NCBI GenBank assembly: GCA_001567185.1
Contig: LNFR01000001.1
Span: 1 to 64,000 of the forward strand
Length of the DNA: 64,000 nucleotides
Origin: Bacteroidetes bacterium OLB12
GTDB taxonomy: Bacteria; Bacteroidota; Bacteroidia; Cytophagales; Cyclobacteriaceae
Direction of reading: 5' to 3'
In this document: positions 49,146 through 57,713 of the stretch, piece by piece
Layout: each line of letters starts with the position of its first letter
Numbering within the stretch: the stretch's first letter is position 1
Translations under genes and position numbers: made by a program
Notes under the pieces: generated by a model
The model's database searches: none
Seen by the model: the letters and a program-made list of their open reading frames with translations, nothing else
Told to the model about the DNA's origin: nothing

Positions 49146-49535
49146 TCAACGGGGCTGGCTCAAGGGTTTAATCTGAAGTTTATTGAGTGATAGCTCACGA
49201 TTGGTATAAAGTGTTTGAAAAACCTGTTGGTCTTTTTGTAATACCGGATCGCGGCTCAAAAATTGAAAAATCTGCCGGGTAATATCAAAAGCCTCTTCCT
49301 TTAATTGATAAAAAACCCATTGGTTGATTTTGCGCGAAGTGAGGATGCCCGAGTTTTTGAGATACAACAAATGGCGCGAAGTTTTGGTTTGGGTAAATTC
49401 CAGGATATGCTCCAGGTCGGTAATACACATTTCACCGTTTGTCAAAATCAGGTTTAAGATTCGCAGGCGCGAGGTATCAGAACATGCCAGAAAAATCTGC
49501 GAGCCGAGGTCAATATTAAAATGTTTTAACCGCAT
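49146..49535 (-). CDS. ArsR-family winged-helix regulator
   Basis: 129 residues from the ATG at 49535 (MRLKHFNIDLGSQIFLACSD). The winged helix is DTSRLRILNLILTNGEMCITDLEHILEFTQTKTSRHLLYLKNSGIL with the ArsR pattern, followed by RKINQWVFYQL. One Cys in the ArsR alpha3 region (GEMCITDLE) is in the place of the first metal ligand, but a CxC pair is missing, so metal sensing is uncertain. No heavy-metal transporter is adjacent. It is divergent to the small secreted protein at 49631. Confidence 0.85.
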   Translation of the reverse strand: MRLKHFNIDLGSQIFLACSDTSRLRILNLILTNGEMCITDLEHILEFTQTKTSRHLLYLKNSGILTSRKINQWVFYQLKEEAFDITRQIFQFLSRDPVLQKDQQVFQTLYTNRELSLNKLQIKPLSQPR

Positions 49536-49601
49536 AAATGTTGCGGCTAAGATAGTAAAAACCACTGGTGGAGCCGATTAGGCAGGAACAGCCTGAATCT
49601 C

Positions 49602-49609
49602 TATCTTTG
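49602..49609 (+). promoter_or_regulatory. -7 promoter element before the CarboxypepD_reg-like gene
   Basis: TATCTTTG matches TAnnTTTG and lies 22 bp before the GTG start at 49631. Confidence 0.45.
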
Positions 49610-49630
49610 ATTCATTAATTACGTGATACT

Positions 49631-50245
49631 GTGAGGAAAACAATTGGCTTAATCGTATTTGCAATAATCTTAACAGGGGCTGCCACCGAATCGGTTGCGC
49701 AGAGTAAAAGAAGAATTATTCAACTTTCGGGGTTTGTGAGTGATAGCGTGAACGTGTTGCCCGGTGTACACATTTATGTACCAAAGGCAGGACGGGGAAC
49801 CAGTACAAGTCCGGCTGGTTTTTTTTCGATGCCCGTGCTGGAGGGGGATAGTGTGGTGATTAGCTCGGTGGGGTATCACCGGCAACATTACCTGGTGCCA
49901 AACGGTGCGCCCGATAACCTTACCATTGTAATTGAGATGGTTTCGGATATTACATACTTACGGGAAGTACAGATTATGCCTTTCCCAACGGAAGAAGTTT
50001 TTAAAGAGGCTGTGCTTGCGTTAAATATCCCGATGGACAATGGGATTGATCAGAAAAATATCAATGCAGAGTTAATTGCCTTGATGATAAAAACAACCCC
50101 GATGGATGGGGCCGCGAATTATAAATATTACATGGATCAATGGAGTACTTCAGCAGCCGATCGGTTTCAGCCACGCACCAATCCGTTTCTTAACCCGTTC
50201 AACTGGGCGAAGTTTATTCGTGATCTGAAGCAGAATAAGAAATAG
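49631..50245 (+). CDS. Secreted carboxypeptidase-regulatory-like domain protein
   Basis: 204 residues with a GTG start and signal peptide ending in SVAQ. Residues 30-105 form a CarboxypepD_reg-like beta-sandwich (LSGFVSDSVNVLPGVHIYVP, GTSTSPAGFFSMPVLEGDSVVISSVGY). The C-terminal half has no clear domain (EVFKEAVLALNIPMDN, FNPFNWAKFIRDL). Proteins of this kind are frequent in Bacteroidota envelopes; function unknown. The promoter and GTG start are consistent. Confidence 0.8.
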   Translation: MRKTIGLIVFAIILTGAATESVAQSKRRIIQLSGFVSDSVNVLPGVHIYVPKAGRGTSTSPAGFFSMPVLEGDSVVISSVGYHRQHYLVPNGAPDNLTIVIEMVSDITYLREVQIMPFPTEEVFKEAVLALNIPMDNGIDQKNINAELIALMIKTTPMDGAANYKYYMDQWSTSAADRFQPRTNPFLNPFNWAKFIRDLKQNKK

Positions 50246-50312
50246 GCCTCAGATTTGGAGACTTGGTTCATCAATTTTTGCTATACTTGCAACCTCATTT
50301 TTTAAAGAATAT

Positions 50313-50387
50313 CGAGATGTAGCGCAGCCCGGTTAGCGCATCACGTTAGGGACGTGGAGGCCGGAGGTTCGAATCCTCTCATCTCGA
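50313..50387 (+). tRNA. tRNA-Pro (anticodon AGG)
   Basis: A 75-nt cloverleaf. Acceptor CGAGATG/CATCTCG, D arm GCGC...GCGC, anticodon stem TCACG/CGTGG with loop TTAGGGA, T arm GGAGG-TTCGAAT-CCTCT, discriminator A, no encoded CCA. Position 34 is A, giving anticodon AGG. Unmodified A34 or inosine at this position is unusual for bacterial tRNA-Pro. Confidence 0.93.
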
Positions 50388-50398
50388 CAGATCAGGAG

Positions 50399-50424
50399 AA
50401 CCCAGGCAACGCCTGGGTTTTTTT
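50399..50424 (+). terminator. Terminator after tRNA-Pro
   Basis: AACCCAGGC-AAC-GCCTGGGTT hairpin followed by T5. A second hairpin ACACTC...GAGTGT with a long T run lies at 50509-50537. No gene is seen in 50425-50619. Confidence 0.85.
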
Positions 50425-50619
50425 CATTTTGAGCCGAGTGGCAAAAAATCTGAATCTCTGATTGTTGCTGAAGTGCCGCTTGAAAGCCGTGGTTCGAAGT
50501 TGTAAAAGACACTCATTGTTTAGAGTGTTTTTTTTTTGTTTGTATAGCACTGATTAATAACATCTTATTGAAAAAGTTATTTTAGGACTTGGCAGTATTC
50601 GAATCAGAAACGCGGAGAT

Positions 50620-51607
50620 TCAAATATTGAACACATCTTTAAAACGCTTAACCTTATCCTTATAAAATTCTTTATAAGAGGTTTTCAATTCCTCCCGTAA
50701 AAAAGATTTATCAATAAATGCAATAATACCGTTATCATTAGCCTTGAATTCATTGATAATCTTTACAACGCGGGTGTCTTTTATGCCAAGTTTTTTTTCC
50801 AAGTAGTAGAAAATCAAAATCAGTATAGAAACCTTGCGCATGGTAGGCATCCGAGAAACCATCTTTAAACAGGGTCAATGCCATGTCTGATTCATCAGGA
50901 GCGTGCAAGCGTGTACACAATAAATCATAAGCAGGTGTCAGTACATAATCTCCAACGTCTGTTTGGATCATGGAGAAGTTCTTGACATGCGCGTCTCCAT
51001 TAGAAAATACGTAGTTGAATAAGACCAGCCGAAAGAATTTCTCAATTTCGACTTTGTGCATGGATATGTGTTTCTTAACTAATGTGCCTAACTCTTCATA
51101 GGAGAGGTCGTACTTATAGTTCTTTCCATGCGTTTCCTCTGTTACCTGTGCTATCTGCGCAAAGTCTTCCTGTTGATATTTTAACCCATCGGGCTTTACA
51201 TCAAACCGTCTTACCAGATAGGCCGGGCTATGATCACTGAAATAAATGATAGCGTTTGGCGGAACTGTGATTTTAAAAAATTGCCGGGCAATCTGCATCG
51301 TCAAATGTTCATTGGCTGGCGCTTGGTCCAGGTTTTTGAATTGGCCGGAAGGGATAGGTTTGAGAATATATTGCCCGCCCTTTTCAGTCAAAATCAATTT
51401 GCCTTCCTCCAATCTCATGGAGTATTTCACCTGAACACCTGATATGGACATTTTTTTCGTCAGGTTAGTGTATAAGTCAGATTCCTCTTTGTAGGGTGAA
51501 TTAAAAGGTAATACATGATTAACTTTTTGGCCGTTAAAAAGTTCTTTCAGGCACTTCTTGCAGTAGCCTTCAATTTCCTGTTCCCGAAAACATCCTGCGC
51601 AATTCAT
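50620..51607 (-). CDS. HipA-family kinase toxin (HipT-like) with CxxC/CxxC N-terminus, one apparent frameshift
   Basis: Reconstructed length about 329 residues. Removing one base from the T8 run at 50791-50798 joins DFDFLLLGKK to LGIKDTRVVKII, ending FKDVFNI. Kinase features: Gly-rich loop SISGVQVKYS, catalytic Asp in SNGDAHVKNFS, metal Asp in PAYDLLCT. The first residues MNCAGCF and GYCKKCL carry two CxxC pairs (C3, C6, C16, C19), a zinc-ribbon-like feature not present in E. coli HipA. The HipA N-terminal subdomain is encoded separately (51604-51933), so the layout matches HipBST: three proteins, order HTH, small HipA N-terminal protein, kinase. HipA kinases phosphorylate aminoacyl-tRNA synthetases. 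Confidence 0.87.
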
Positions 51608-51933
51608 TGCACGATTTCTTTAACCGTTATTGAACCAATTGTATCGGTACTGGCTGTTGCCAGCAGCAGACTGAAATGATCATTTTCATCGATTCGCAGC
51701 AGCCTGCATTGTGTTTGTTTGTTTATACCCTCCGAAAGCAATCCATAGAAAAAAGGAAACAATGTTTTAGAATGGAATGCCTGCTGCGTCTTAGGCAAAG
51801 AAAGGCTGACCGCATATCGATTCGGGTCGTTGAAGTATTGATCATCATAGCGAAAGACATAGCCCTGATCATCCTTTTGCAATGTGCCCGCCCGCAACCC
51901 ATTATTGAATATTTCAGCCATTCTGATTTTCAT
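51604..51933 (-). CDS. HipA N-terminal-domain protein (HipS-like)
   Basis: 109 residues from the ATG at 51933 (MKIRMAEIFNNGLRAGTLQK). It matches the N-subdomain-1 of HipA (YVFRYDDQYF, AVSLSLPKTQQAF, LFPFFYGLLSEGINKQ, LLRIDENDHFSLL). In the E. coli HipBST system the separate HipS part inhibits the kinase. The stop overlaps the kinase start by four bases and its own start overlaps the HTH stop by one base (TAATG), so all three are translationally coupled. A start at 51978 is less likely because it would overlap the HTH gene. Confidence 0.88.
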   Translation of the reverse strand: MKIRMAEIFNNGLRAGTLQKDDQGYVFRYDDQYFNDPNRYAVSLSLPKTQQAFHSKTLFPFFYGLLSEGINKQTQCRLLRIDENDHFSLLLATASTDTIGSITVKEIVQ

Positions 51934-52136
51934 TACTTGATAATTTCTACCCTGACTTCCATACCAAGTGCCTGGCATAGCTTCATTAAAGTCTCCAGTT
52001 CAGGATTCGCAGTACCTTTCTCAATATCCCGCAATGTTCTTGGCGATATTCCTGCGATGTCTGCCAAATCTGCTTGAAGAATCTTTCTGGATTTGCGCCT
52101 TTCTCGTACCGCTTTACCAATAGCCTTAAAGTCCAT
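51933..52136 (-). CDS. XRE-family HTH regulator (HipB-like)
   Basis: 67 residues from the ATG at 52136. The helix-turn-helix is LQADLADIAGISPRTLRDIEKG, followed by TANPELETLMKLCQALGMEVRVEI; this is a small HipB-type regulator. It should bind operator DNA upstream of the operon and repress it with its partners. Candidate operators are the GGCA-N6-TGCC sites at 52152-52165, 52211-52224 and 52271-52284. An upstream in-frame ATG at 52175 would include a non-conserved tail that overlaps the first site. Confidence 0.9.
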   Translation of the reverse strand: MDFKAIGKAVRERRKSRKILQADLADIAGISPRTLRDIEKGTANPELETLMKLCQALGMEVRVEIIK

Positions 52137-52151
52137 AATCAAGCCATTATA

Positions 52152-52284
52152 GGCAGTAAATTGCCTTTTTTCCAAATATAGGGCTTATCATTGGTTAAAT
52201 ATAACAAATCGGCAATATGTTTCCTATATGTAATTTGAATAGCATCGATAGATGAATATTTGAATAAAAAGGCATTATAATGCC
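52152..52284. promoter_or_regulatory. Three GGCA-N6-TGCC-type sites, candidate HipB operators
   Basis: Sites are GGCA-GTAAAT-TGCC (52152-52165), GGCA-ATATGT-TTCC (52211-52224, one arm imperfect) and GGCA-TTATAA-TGCC (52271-52284, perfect palindrome). Centres are 59 and 60 bp apart, a near-regular spacing. The arrangement is typical of cooperative binding by a HipB-type dimer. The rest of 52285-52510 shows no gene. Confidence 0.6.
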
Positions 52285-52510
52285 GTTTTTCTCAGTAAAT
52301 GAGACAAGCTATACCACTAAATTTGCCAGCTTTTTCAGCCTCTTAGAAATAATTCGAGAATTGTACGGTCAGGGCGACAATTACCTAAAGCCTTGAGCCT
52401 TTCCAAACCGGGAAGGTTTTTTTGCTCAACAGCAATCTTTAGAGGGGTACTTTATAAGCTACATGACGGATGTCCCAAAATACAACGCTTGTTTCAACTA
52501 ACTCTTCATT

Positions 52511-52846
52511 TCAGGCTATGTACTTTAGTACAACCTGGCGGATTTCGGCATGTACAAATTCTTCAATTACGGGCGGGTTGGGCCAGCCTTCCGATTCTTT
52601 GGCCTTGCGGATGAGCATTGCATAATGTACCAGGTCCAAAGTGGATTCAGAAAGTTGCTTCAGGTCGCGTTTTAAAAATTCAGATTTCACCTGACTTATT
52701 TTTTGCCCCTCGTACACCTCAACCAGGTAAGTTTCTAATTGCTGATCTATTAATAATCCCTTTATCAGTGCGATTCTGCGGGTTTGAATATCTTCAATAA
52801 TCCTGTCTGTGTTCCAGGTGGTGAAAGATGAGGCTTGCATAGACAT
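52511..52846 (-). CDS. Hypothetical small alpha-helical protein
   Basis: 111 residues, almost entirely helical and charged (RIIEDIQTRRIALIKGLLID, GQKISQVKSEFLKRDLKQLS), no signal peptide. Two Trp residues are present. I do not recognise the family. It precedes exbD on the opposite strand and lies next to the HipBST-like operon; no shared promoter is evident. A coiled-coil or adapter role is possible but unsupported. Confidence 0.6.
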   Translation of the reverse strand: MSMQASSFTTWNTDRIIEDIQTRRIALIKGLLIDQQLETYLVEVYEGQKISQVKSEFLKRDLKQLSESTLDLVHYAMLIRKAKESEGWPNPPVIEEFVHAEIRQVVLKYIA

Positions 52847-52975
52847 TTAGCTCTCAAAGTACTAAAAAGTACCAAACGAAGGATGTTCGGTTTTGCATCT
52901 GCCTGAAATTCAAATCAATTAATTTTTTGTGACGAACCTGGAAAGCCCGCGTTACAAATACAAAACCTATATTTT

Positions 52976-53531
52976 ATGAGTATGCTGCGTAAACTGGGCA
53001 GTGCTGTGGTTAGCACCAGCTCGATGGCAGATATTGCCTTTCTGTTACTTACGTTTTTTCTGATCACTACGGTTATCAAAAACGACAAAGGGTTAACCCT
53101 GATGTTGCCACCCTGGAATAATAATGTTACTACCGAATCGGTGCACCAACGCAACGTATTTACAATTCAGGTAAACTCAGAAAACCAATTTTTTGATTGA
53201 AGGAGAACCCCGAAGCACACTGGATGGCTTAACAGCAGAGATCAAAAAGTTTATTTTAAACAACAATGTTAACCCTGCGCTATCTGAAAACCCCGAAAAG
53301 GCAATTGTTTCTCTAAAAACAGATCGGGGAACATCGCAGCAGGCTTTTATTGATGCGCTGGATGCGATACAGGCAGCGTATTATGAAATTTATGCCGACC
53401 GTGCCGGTATTTCACCACGGGAATTTCGTGAACTCGACCTGAGTACCCGGAAACATCAACAAATTTATGAGGCAGCCCGAAAAGGAATACCGATGAACAT
53501 TTCAATGGCTGAGCCAACACATGCAGATTAG
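52976..53531 (+). CDS. ExbD/TolR-family biopolymer transport protein, one apparent frameshift
   Basis: Reconstructed length about 185 residues. Removing one base from the T6 run near 53190 joins VNSENQF to LIEGEPRSTLDGL. One N-terminal transmembrane helix (STSSMADIAFLLLTFFLITTVI) carries the conserved Asp in MADIAFLLL. A periplasmic domain follows. ExbD/TolR uses the proton motive force with an ExbB/TolQ partner to energise TonB-type or Tol-type machinery; neither partner is adjacent. The 3' end meets sixA head-on, overlapping by four bases. Confidence 0.87.
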
Positions 53532-54036
53532 TCATCCTTACTTCTCGGAAAATCGAAAAACAACATTTTGCCGCAACCAAAGGTAACATCCTGCCAGCGT
53601 TCAACGGGAAGTTCAGCGCCAACAACACCGCAGTTGGTATGTTGTCGATGGTTTGATTCAGCAACATGTTAGCAAATTCCGTAAGCCCCGGATTATGGCC
53701 AAACAGGAGCACCACTTCTTCGCTATCGCGGGGTGAATCCTTTAGGTTGCGGATTACATTCAGAATGCCATCTTCACTGGCATGATACAGTTTCTGGTCG
53801 GTTTTAATTTTTGTGTTGTCAAATGCCAACACCCTGGCAATGGCCTGGCAGGTAGCCAGCGCACGTTCTGCCGGACTGCTTAGCATAACATCGGGTGTTA
53901 TGCGTTTTTCTTTTAGGCGCTTGCCCATACGGGGTGCATCTTTCTGCCCGCGTTTGTTCAAGGGCCGGTCAAAATCGCGCAGGTCCGGATGGTCCCAACT
54001 GGATTTGGCGTGGCGAATAAGGTAGAGTTTCTTCAT
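53528..54036 (-). CDS. sixA: Phosphohistidine phosphatase SixA-like, one apparent frameshift
   Basis: About 170 residues. RHG motif LYLIRHAKSSW at the start, second histidine in LLFGHNPGLTEF. After DNIPT the frame read here gives AVLLALNF, whereas one added base near 53630 gives CGVVGAELPVERWQDVTFGCGKM and ends SKDD at 53528, the expected family end. SixA removes phosphate from phosphohistidine on signalling proteins such as ArcB or PTSNtr. It is divergent from the acyltransferase at 54086. Confidence 0.9.
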
Positions 54037-54068
54037 CTGCTATCGGGTTCTAAATTAATCAAAGCCTG

Positions 54069-54076
54069 TATCTTTG
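54069..54076 (+). promoter_or_regulatory. -7 promoter element before the acyltransferase gene
   Basis: TATCTTTG lies 10 bp before the start codon at 54086 and overlaps an alternative ATG at 54074, which supports the later start. Confidence 0.45.
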
Positions 54077-54085
54077 CGTGGCTAT

Positions 54086-55006
54086 ATGAAAAAACGTCCA
54101 TTAAAAAAGCGAATCAAGTACACCGCGCTTTATTACTTCGTTCGCTTTTTGATTTTCCTTTCAAACCTGTTGCCGCGCAAAGTCTGGCTGGCATTCTGTG
54201 GTTGGTTGGGTAAAATAGCCTATTCTTTTTCGCCTAAGCCGCGCGAGCGTACAATCTATCATTTAGGCTTGGCCTTTAGTGGCAAAAAATCGACCCGCGA
54301 AATTCTGGATCTCAGTAAACAGGTGTTCGTGATGTTGGGAAAAAATGCGGGCGATATTCTTCGCTCATTAAAGGTAAAATCGCTTGCTGATCTGGAGAAA
54401 TTTCTGGTAACAGAGGGTCTTGAAAATTATGAACGGGCGCATGCCAAAGGCAAGGGCGTCATGTTTCTTACCTCGCACCTGGGTGCGTTTGATTTACAGG
54501 TAACCAACATGGCGTTGCGGGGTTTGAAGCCTAACATTATTGGTACCGCGTTAAAAGATGAACGATTAAACGAACTCTTGTTTGAATACCGAAATGCATT
54601 TGGTGCAATTGCCATTGAACGTGGCAAAGAAAGTGTGCGGTTATTTAAAATTCTGAAGTCGGGAGGGTCAATAGCCATTCTCATCGATCAGGATACAAAA
54701 GTGAAAAGCCGGTTTGTTAATTTTTTTGGGATGCAGGCAGCAACACCCATCGGGGCAACTGTATTGGCATTGCGAACTGGTTGCGCGGTAGTGCCCACCT
54801 ACATTTACCTGGGTGATGACGGTAAACAGCACATGTGCATTTTGCCGGAGATACCCTTGGTGATTTCAGGAGATGAAGAAACCGATTTGGTTGTAAACAC
54901 ACAGAACTTTACGAACGTAACTGAACAAATTGTGCGCGCACATCCCGAACAATGGGTATGGATGCATGAACGCTGGAAAACAAAGCCGGGGCAGGAGATA
55001 CGTTAA
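54086..55006 (+). CDS. Lipid A / lysophospholipid acyltransferase (LpxL/HtrB-like)
   Basis: 306 residues from the ATG at 54086. The acyltransferase motif is SHLGAFDLQ (H-x4-D). An N-terminal membrane segment (LYYFVRFLIFLSNLLPRKVW) anchors it to the inner membrane. Other family signatures are IAIERGKESVRLFKILKSGG, ILIDQD and WVWMHERWKT at the end. It should add a secondary acyl chain to lipid A or a related lipid. No other LPS genes are adjacent. Confidence 0.9.
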   Translation: MKKRPLKKRIKYTALYYFVRFLIFLSNLLPRKVWLAFCGWLGKIAYSFSPKPRERTIYHLGLAFSGKKSTREILDLSKQVFVMLGKNAGDILRSLKVKSLADLEKFLVTEGLENYERAHAKGKGVMFLTSHLGAFDLQVTNMALRGLKPNIIGTALKDERLNELLFEYRNAFGAIAIERGKESVRLFKILKSGGSIAILIDQDTKVKSRFVNFFGMQAATPIGATVLALRTGCAVVPTYIYLGDDGKQHMCILPEIPLVISGDEETDLVVNTQNFTNVTEQIVRAHPEQWVWMHERWKTKPGQEIR

Positions 55007-55008
55007 GC

Positions 55009-55049
55009 CAGTTGACAATTTGCAGTTGGCAAGGGGCAAATAGTCAATT
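55009..55049. repeat. TTGACAATT-type intergenic tract
   Basis: CAGTTGACAATTTGCAGTTGGC followed by a diverged reverse copy (GGGGCAAATAGTCAATT). Related to the tracts at 39702 and 55491. No gene is seen in 55050-55114. Confidence 0.4.
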
Positions 55050-55114
55050 AAAAATTATTGAATTGAGTTTAGTTTAGTTACAAAATAACAGCGGGGTTGC
55101 TGTGTATTTATTGT

Positions 55115-55484
55115 TCACTTCTTAAACACGAAATAAACAGCCAGAACCAGGAAGATAAATCCGATCAAATGGTTCCACCGGAAGGTTTCGGTTTTGAAAA
55201 ATAACCAGTGAGAAGATCACAAACACAACAAGGGTTATAACTTCCTGAATCACCTTTAGCTCCATCAATGAAAACGGGCCGCCATTTTCTCTAAACCCGA
55301 TTCGATTGGCAGGCACTTGTAAAATATATTCAAACAACGCAATGCCCCAACTGATAAGGATAATTGCCACCAGGCCCAGGTTCTTACCCCAACTCATTTC
55401 CTTAAACTTTAAATGCCCATACCAGGCGAAGGTCATGAAGGTGTTGCTGAGGATAAGCAGGATAATGGTGTAGAGCGCTTTCAT
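55115..55484 (-). CDS. DMT-family small membrane protein (DUF486), one apparent frameshift
   Basis: Reconstructed length about 123 residues. Adding one base in the TTATTTTTC stretch near 55200 changes the end from NRNLPVEPFDRIYL to FKTETFRWNHLIGFIFLVLAV, the family-like C-terminus, stopping at 55115. Four transmembrane helices are seen (MKALYTIILLILSNTFMTFAW, LGLVAIILISWGIALFEYIL). The conserved FAWYGHLKF pattern supports DUF486. Function unknown. Confidence 0.85.
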
Positions 55485-55490
55485 TCAGAG

Positions 55491-55558
55491 TTGACAGTTG
55501 ACAATGATGCAATTGACAACGTAAATCTGGTTGTCAATTGACCTTTGTCAACTGTCAA
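55491..55558. repeat. Long inverted repeat between ettA and the DUF486 gene
   Basis: TTGACAGTTGACAA (55491-55504) pairs perfectly with TTGTCAACTGTCAA (55545-55558), and CAATTGACAAC (55510-55520) pairs with GTTGTCAATTG (55530-55540). The two perfect arms could form one long hairpin. It sits just after the ettA stop on the minus strand and may act as a terminator or processing site. Confidence 0.65.
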
Positions 55559-55561
55559 TTT

Positions 55562-57243
55562 TTATTTTACAAGTTTCTTATACTTAATCCGGTGAGGCTG
55601 ATCATCGCCCAGGCGCTTCTTGCGGTTTTCTTCGTATTCGCTAAAGGTGCCTTCGAACCAATATGCCTGCGAGTCGCCCTCAAAGGCAAGAATGTGTGTG
55701 CAAACGCGATCGAGGAACCACCGATCGTGCGAAATAATTACTGCACAGCCACCAAAGTTTTCGAGTGCTTCTTCCAATGCACGCAGCGTGTTTACGTCTA
55801 AGTCGTTGGTGGGTTCATCCAACAACAGTAAGTTGCCGCCTTGTTTAAGTGCAATGGCTAAGTGTGCGCGGTTTCGCATTCCCCCCGAAAGTTCTTTTAC
55901 CTTTTTTTGTTGATCGGTACCGCTAAAGTTAAACTTGCTAACGTAAGCACGTGAGTTAATTTCTTTGCCACCCACCAGAATTAAATCTTGCCCACCTGTT
56001 ATAGCTTGAAATACGGTGTCTTCCGGTTTCAAATCGTCATGCTCCTGATCTACGTAAGCAATCTTTACGGTTTCACCTACTTCAAATGTTCCGGCATCGG
56101 GTTTAAGTTGGCCGGTAATCATTTTAAAGAGGGTGGTTTTACCGGCACCGTTTGGCCCGATGATTCCCACAATACCCGCGGGTGGTAATGTAAATGTTAG
56201 ATTTTCGTACAGCAACTTATCGCCAAACGCTTTGGATACTCCGTTGGCCTCAATTACTTTATTGCCGAGGCGCGGTCCGGGTGGTATAAACAATTCAAGT
56301 TTTTCTTCTTTCTCGCGTGTTTCCTGGCTCATCAACTTATCGTATGCACTTAAACGTGCTTTGCCTTTTGCCTGGCGGCCTTTCGGATTCATACGTACCC
56401 ATTCCAACTCGCGCTCCAATGCTTTCTGGCGCTTCGATTCTGTTTTCTCTTCTTGTGCTAAACGTTTTTGTTTTTGATCCAGCCAACTTGAATAATTTCC
56501 TTTCCACGGAATTCCTTCTCCGCGATCAAGTTCCAGAATCCATCCGGCCACGTTATCCAAAAAGTAACGGTCGTGCGTTACCGCGATGATAGTTCCTTTA
56601 TACTGCCGTAAGTGTTCTTCCAGCCAATGAACCGATTCGGCATCAAGGTGGTTGGTAGGTTCATCTAACAACAATACATCTGGTGTTTGTAGTAACAACC
56701 GGCACAACGCTACTCTTCTTTTTCGCCACCAGAAAGGTGTTCTACTTTGGCATCGGGTGGGGGACAACGCAGGGCATCCATGGCCCGTTCTAATTTGTGA
56801 TCAAGCTCCCAGGCATTTACGGCATCCAGTTTTTCCTGCACTTCGCCCTGGCGGGTAATCAGTTTATCCATCTTATCCGGATCTTCCAGAACCTCCGGGT
56901 CGGCAAATTTTTCGTTGATGGCTTCAAATTCTTTCAGAAGGGCCACTACATCTTTCACACCTTCTTCTACAATCTCTTTTACTGTTTTGGTTTTGTCGAG
57001 CTGTGGTTCCTGCTCCAGGTAGCCCACCGAATAGCCGAGGTCGGAAACAACTTCGCCCTGAAATTCTTTATCGATACCGGCTATTATCCGCAACAGCGAT
57101 GATTTACCCGAGCCGTTTAAACCCAGTACACCAATTTTGGCTCCGTAAAAAAACGAGAGGTAAATATTCTTTAAAACTTGCTTTTGGGGAGGGTAAATCT
57201 TGTTTACGCCCGTCATCGAGAAAATTATTTTTTCGTCTGCCAT
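55562..57243 (-). CDS. ettA: Energy-dependent translational throttle protein EttA (ABC-F), one apparent frameshift
   Basis: Reconstructed length about 560 residues from the ATG at 57243 ([19 protein letters not shown]). Two ABC domains: first Walker [10 protein letters not shown], second GPNGAGKTT; signatures HLSGGEK(R)RRVALC and [13 protein letters not shown]; Walker [12 protein letters not shown] and [11 protein letters not shown]. The arm and linker regions ([26 protein letters not shown]) are present. One base must be added in the T5 run near 56720 to join HLSGGEK to RRVALC. EttA gates entry into elongation on the ribosome in response to ADP/ATP. A break in so conserved a gene suggests sequence error. 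Confidence 0.95.
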
Positions 57244-57371
57244 GGGTGATGATTTATTAAATGGGAACGCAAATATGGCGTTTTTTGAGTCAATATCCAC
57301 AGGTGCGTGCCAATGACCTGAAATCCTGAAACGGTTACTTTTTTAAATCTGGAACAATCGACCTGCACCTC

Positions 57372-57401
57372 TTGACTATGGGGTATTTAATTTTATTTTT
57401 G
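57372..57401 (+). promoter_or_regulatory. Promoter of the DUF2795 gene
   Basis: TTGA (57372-57375), 18 bp, TATTTTTG (57394-57401). An unusually strong ribosome binding site AGGAGG follows at about 57417, 9 bp before the start. Confidence 0.6.
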
Positions 57402-57430
57402 CGAAAAATTTAATCAGGAGGACAACCACT

Positions 57431-57652
57431 ATGTATTGGACACTTGAATTAGCCTCGTACCTGGAAGACGCACCCTGGCCGGCAACAAAAGATGAGTTAA
57501 TAGACTTCTCCATTCGTTCAGGTGCACCCCTGGAAGTGGTGGAAAACCTGCAGGAGCTGGAGGACGATGGTCAACCGTATGAAAGTATAGAAGAGATTTG
57601 GCCGGATTATCCTACCAAAGAAGATTTCTTCTTTAACGAAGACGAGTATTAA
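57431..57652 (+). CDS. DUF2795 domain protein
   Basis: 73 residues, acidic. The typical pattern MYWTLELASYLEDAPWPATK and DELIDFSIRSGAPLEVVENLQEL and the acidic end FFFNEDEY are highly conserved in Bacteroidota. Function is unknown. It has a recognisable promoter, a strong RBS that includes AGGAGG (rare in this phylum) and its own terminator, so it is probably well expressed. Confidence 0.9.
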   Translation: MYWTLELASYLEDAPWPATKDELIDFSIRSGAPLEVVENLQELEDDGQPYESIEEIWPDYPTKEDFFFNEDEY

Positions 57653-57684
57653 CTAGCCTGTTTATCATTTTGATAAGATGAAAG

Positions 57685-57713
57685 TGGCTGCGCTTTTGCG
57701 TAGCCATTTTTTA
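57685..57713. terminator. Bidirectional terminator between DUF2795 gene and ispD
   Basis: TGGCTGCGC-TTTT-GCGTAGCCA with a T run on the plus strand. It overlaps the 3' end of ispD (stop at 57711). Confidence 0.8.

Noticed and set aside
50425..50508. Stretch resembling a class II tRNA (GCCGAGTGG, GGTTCGAA)
   Set aside because: No acceptor stem or full cloverleaf could be paired, so at most a degraded tRNA fragment.
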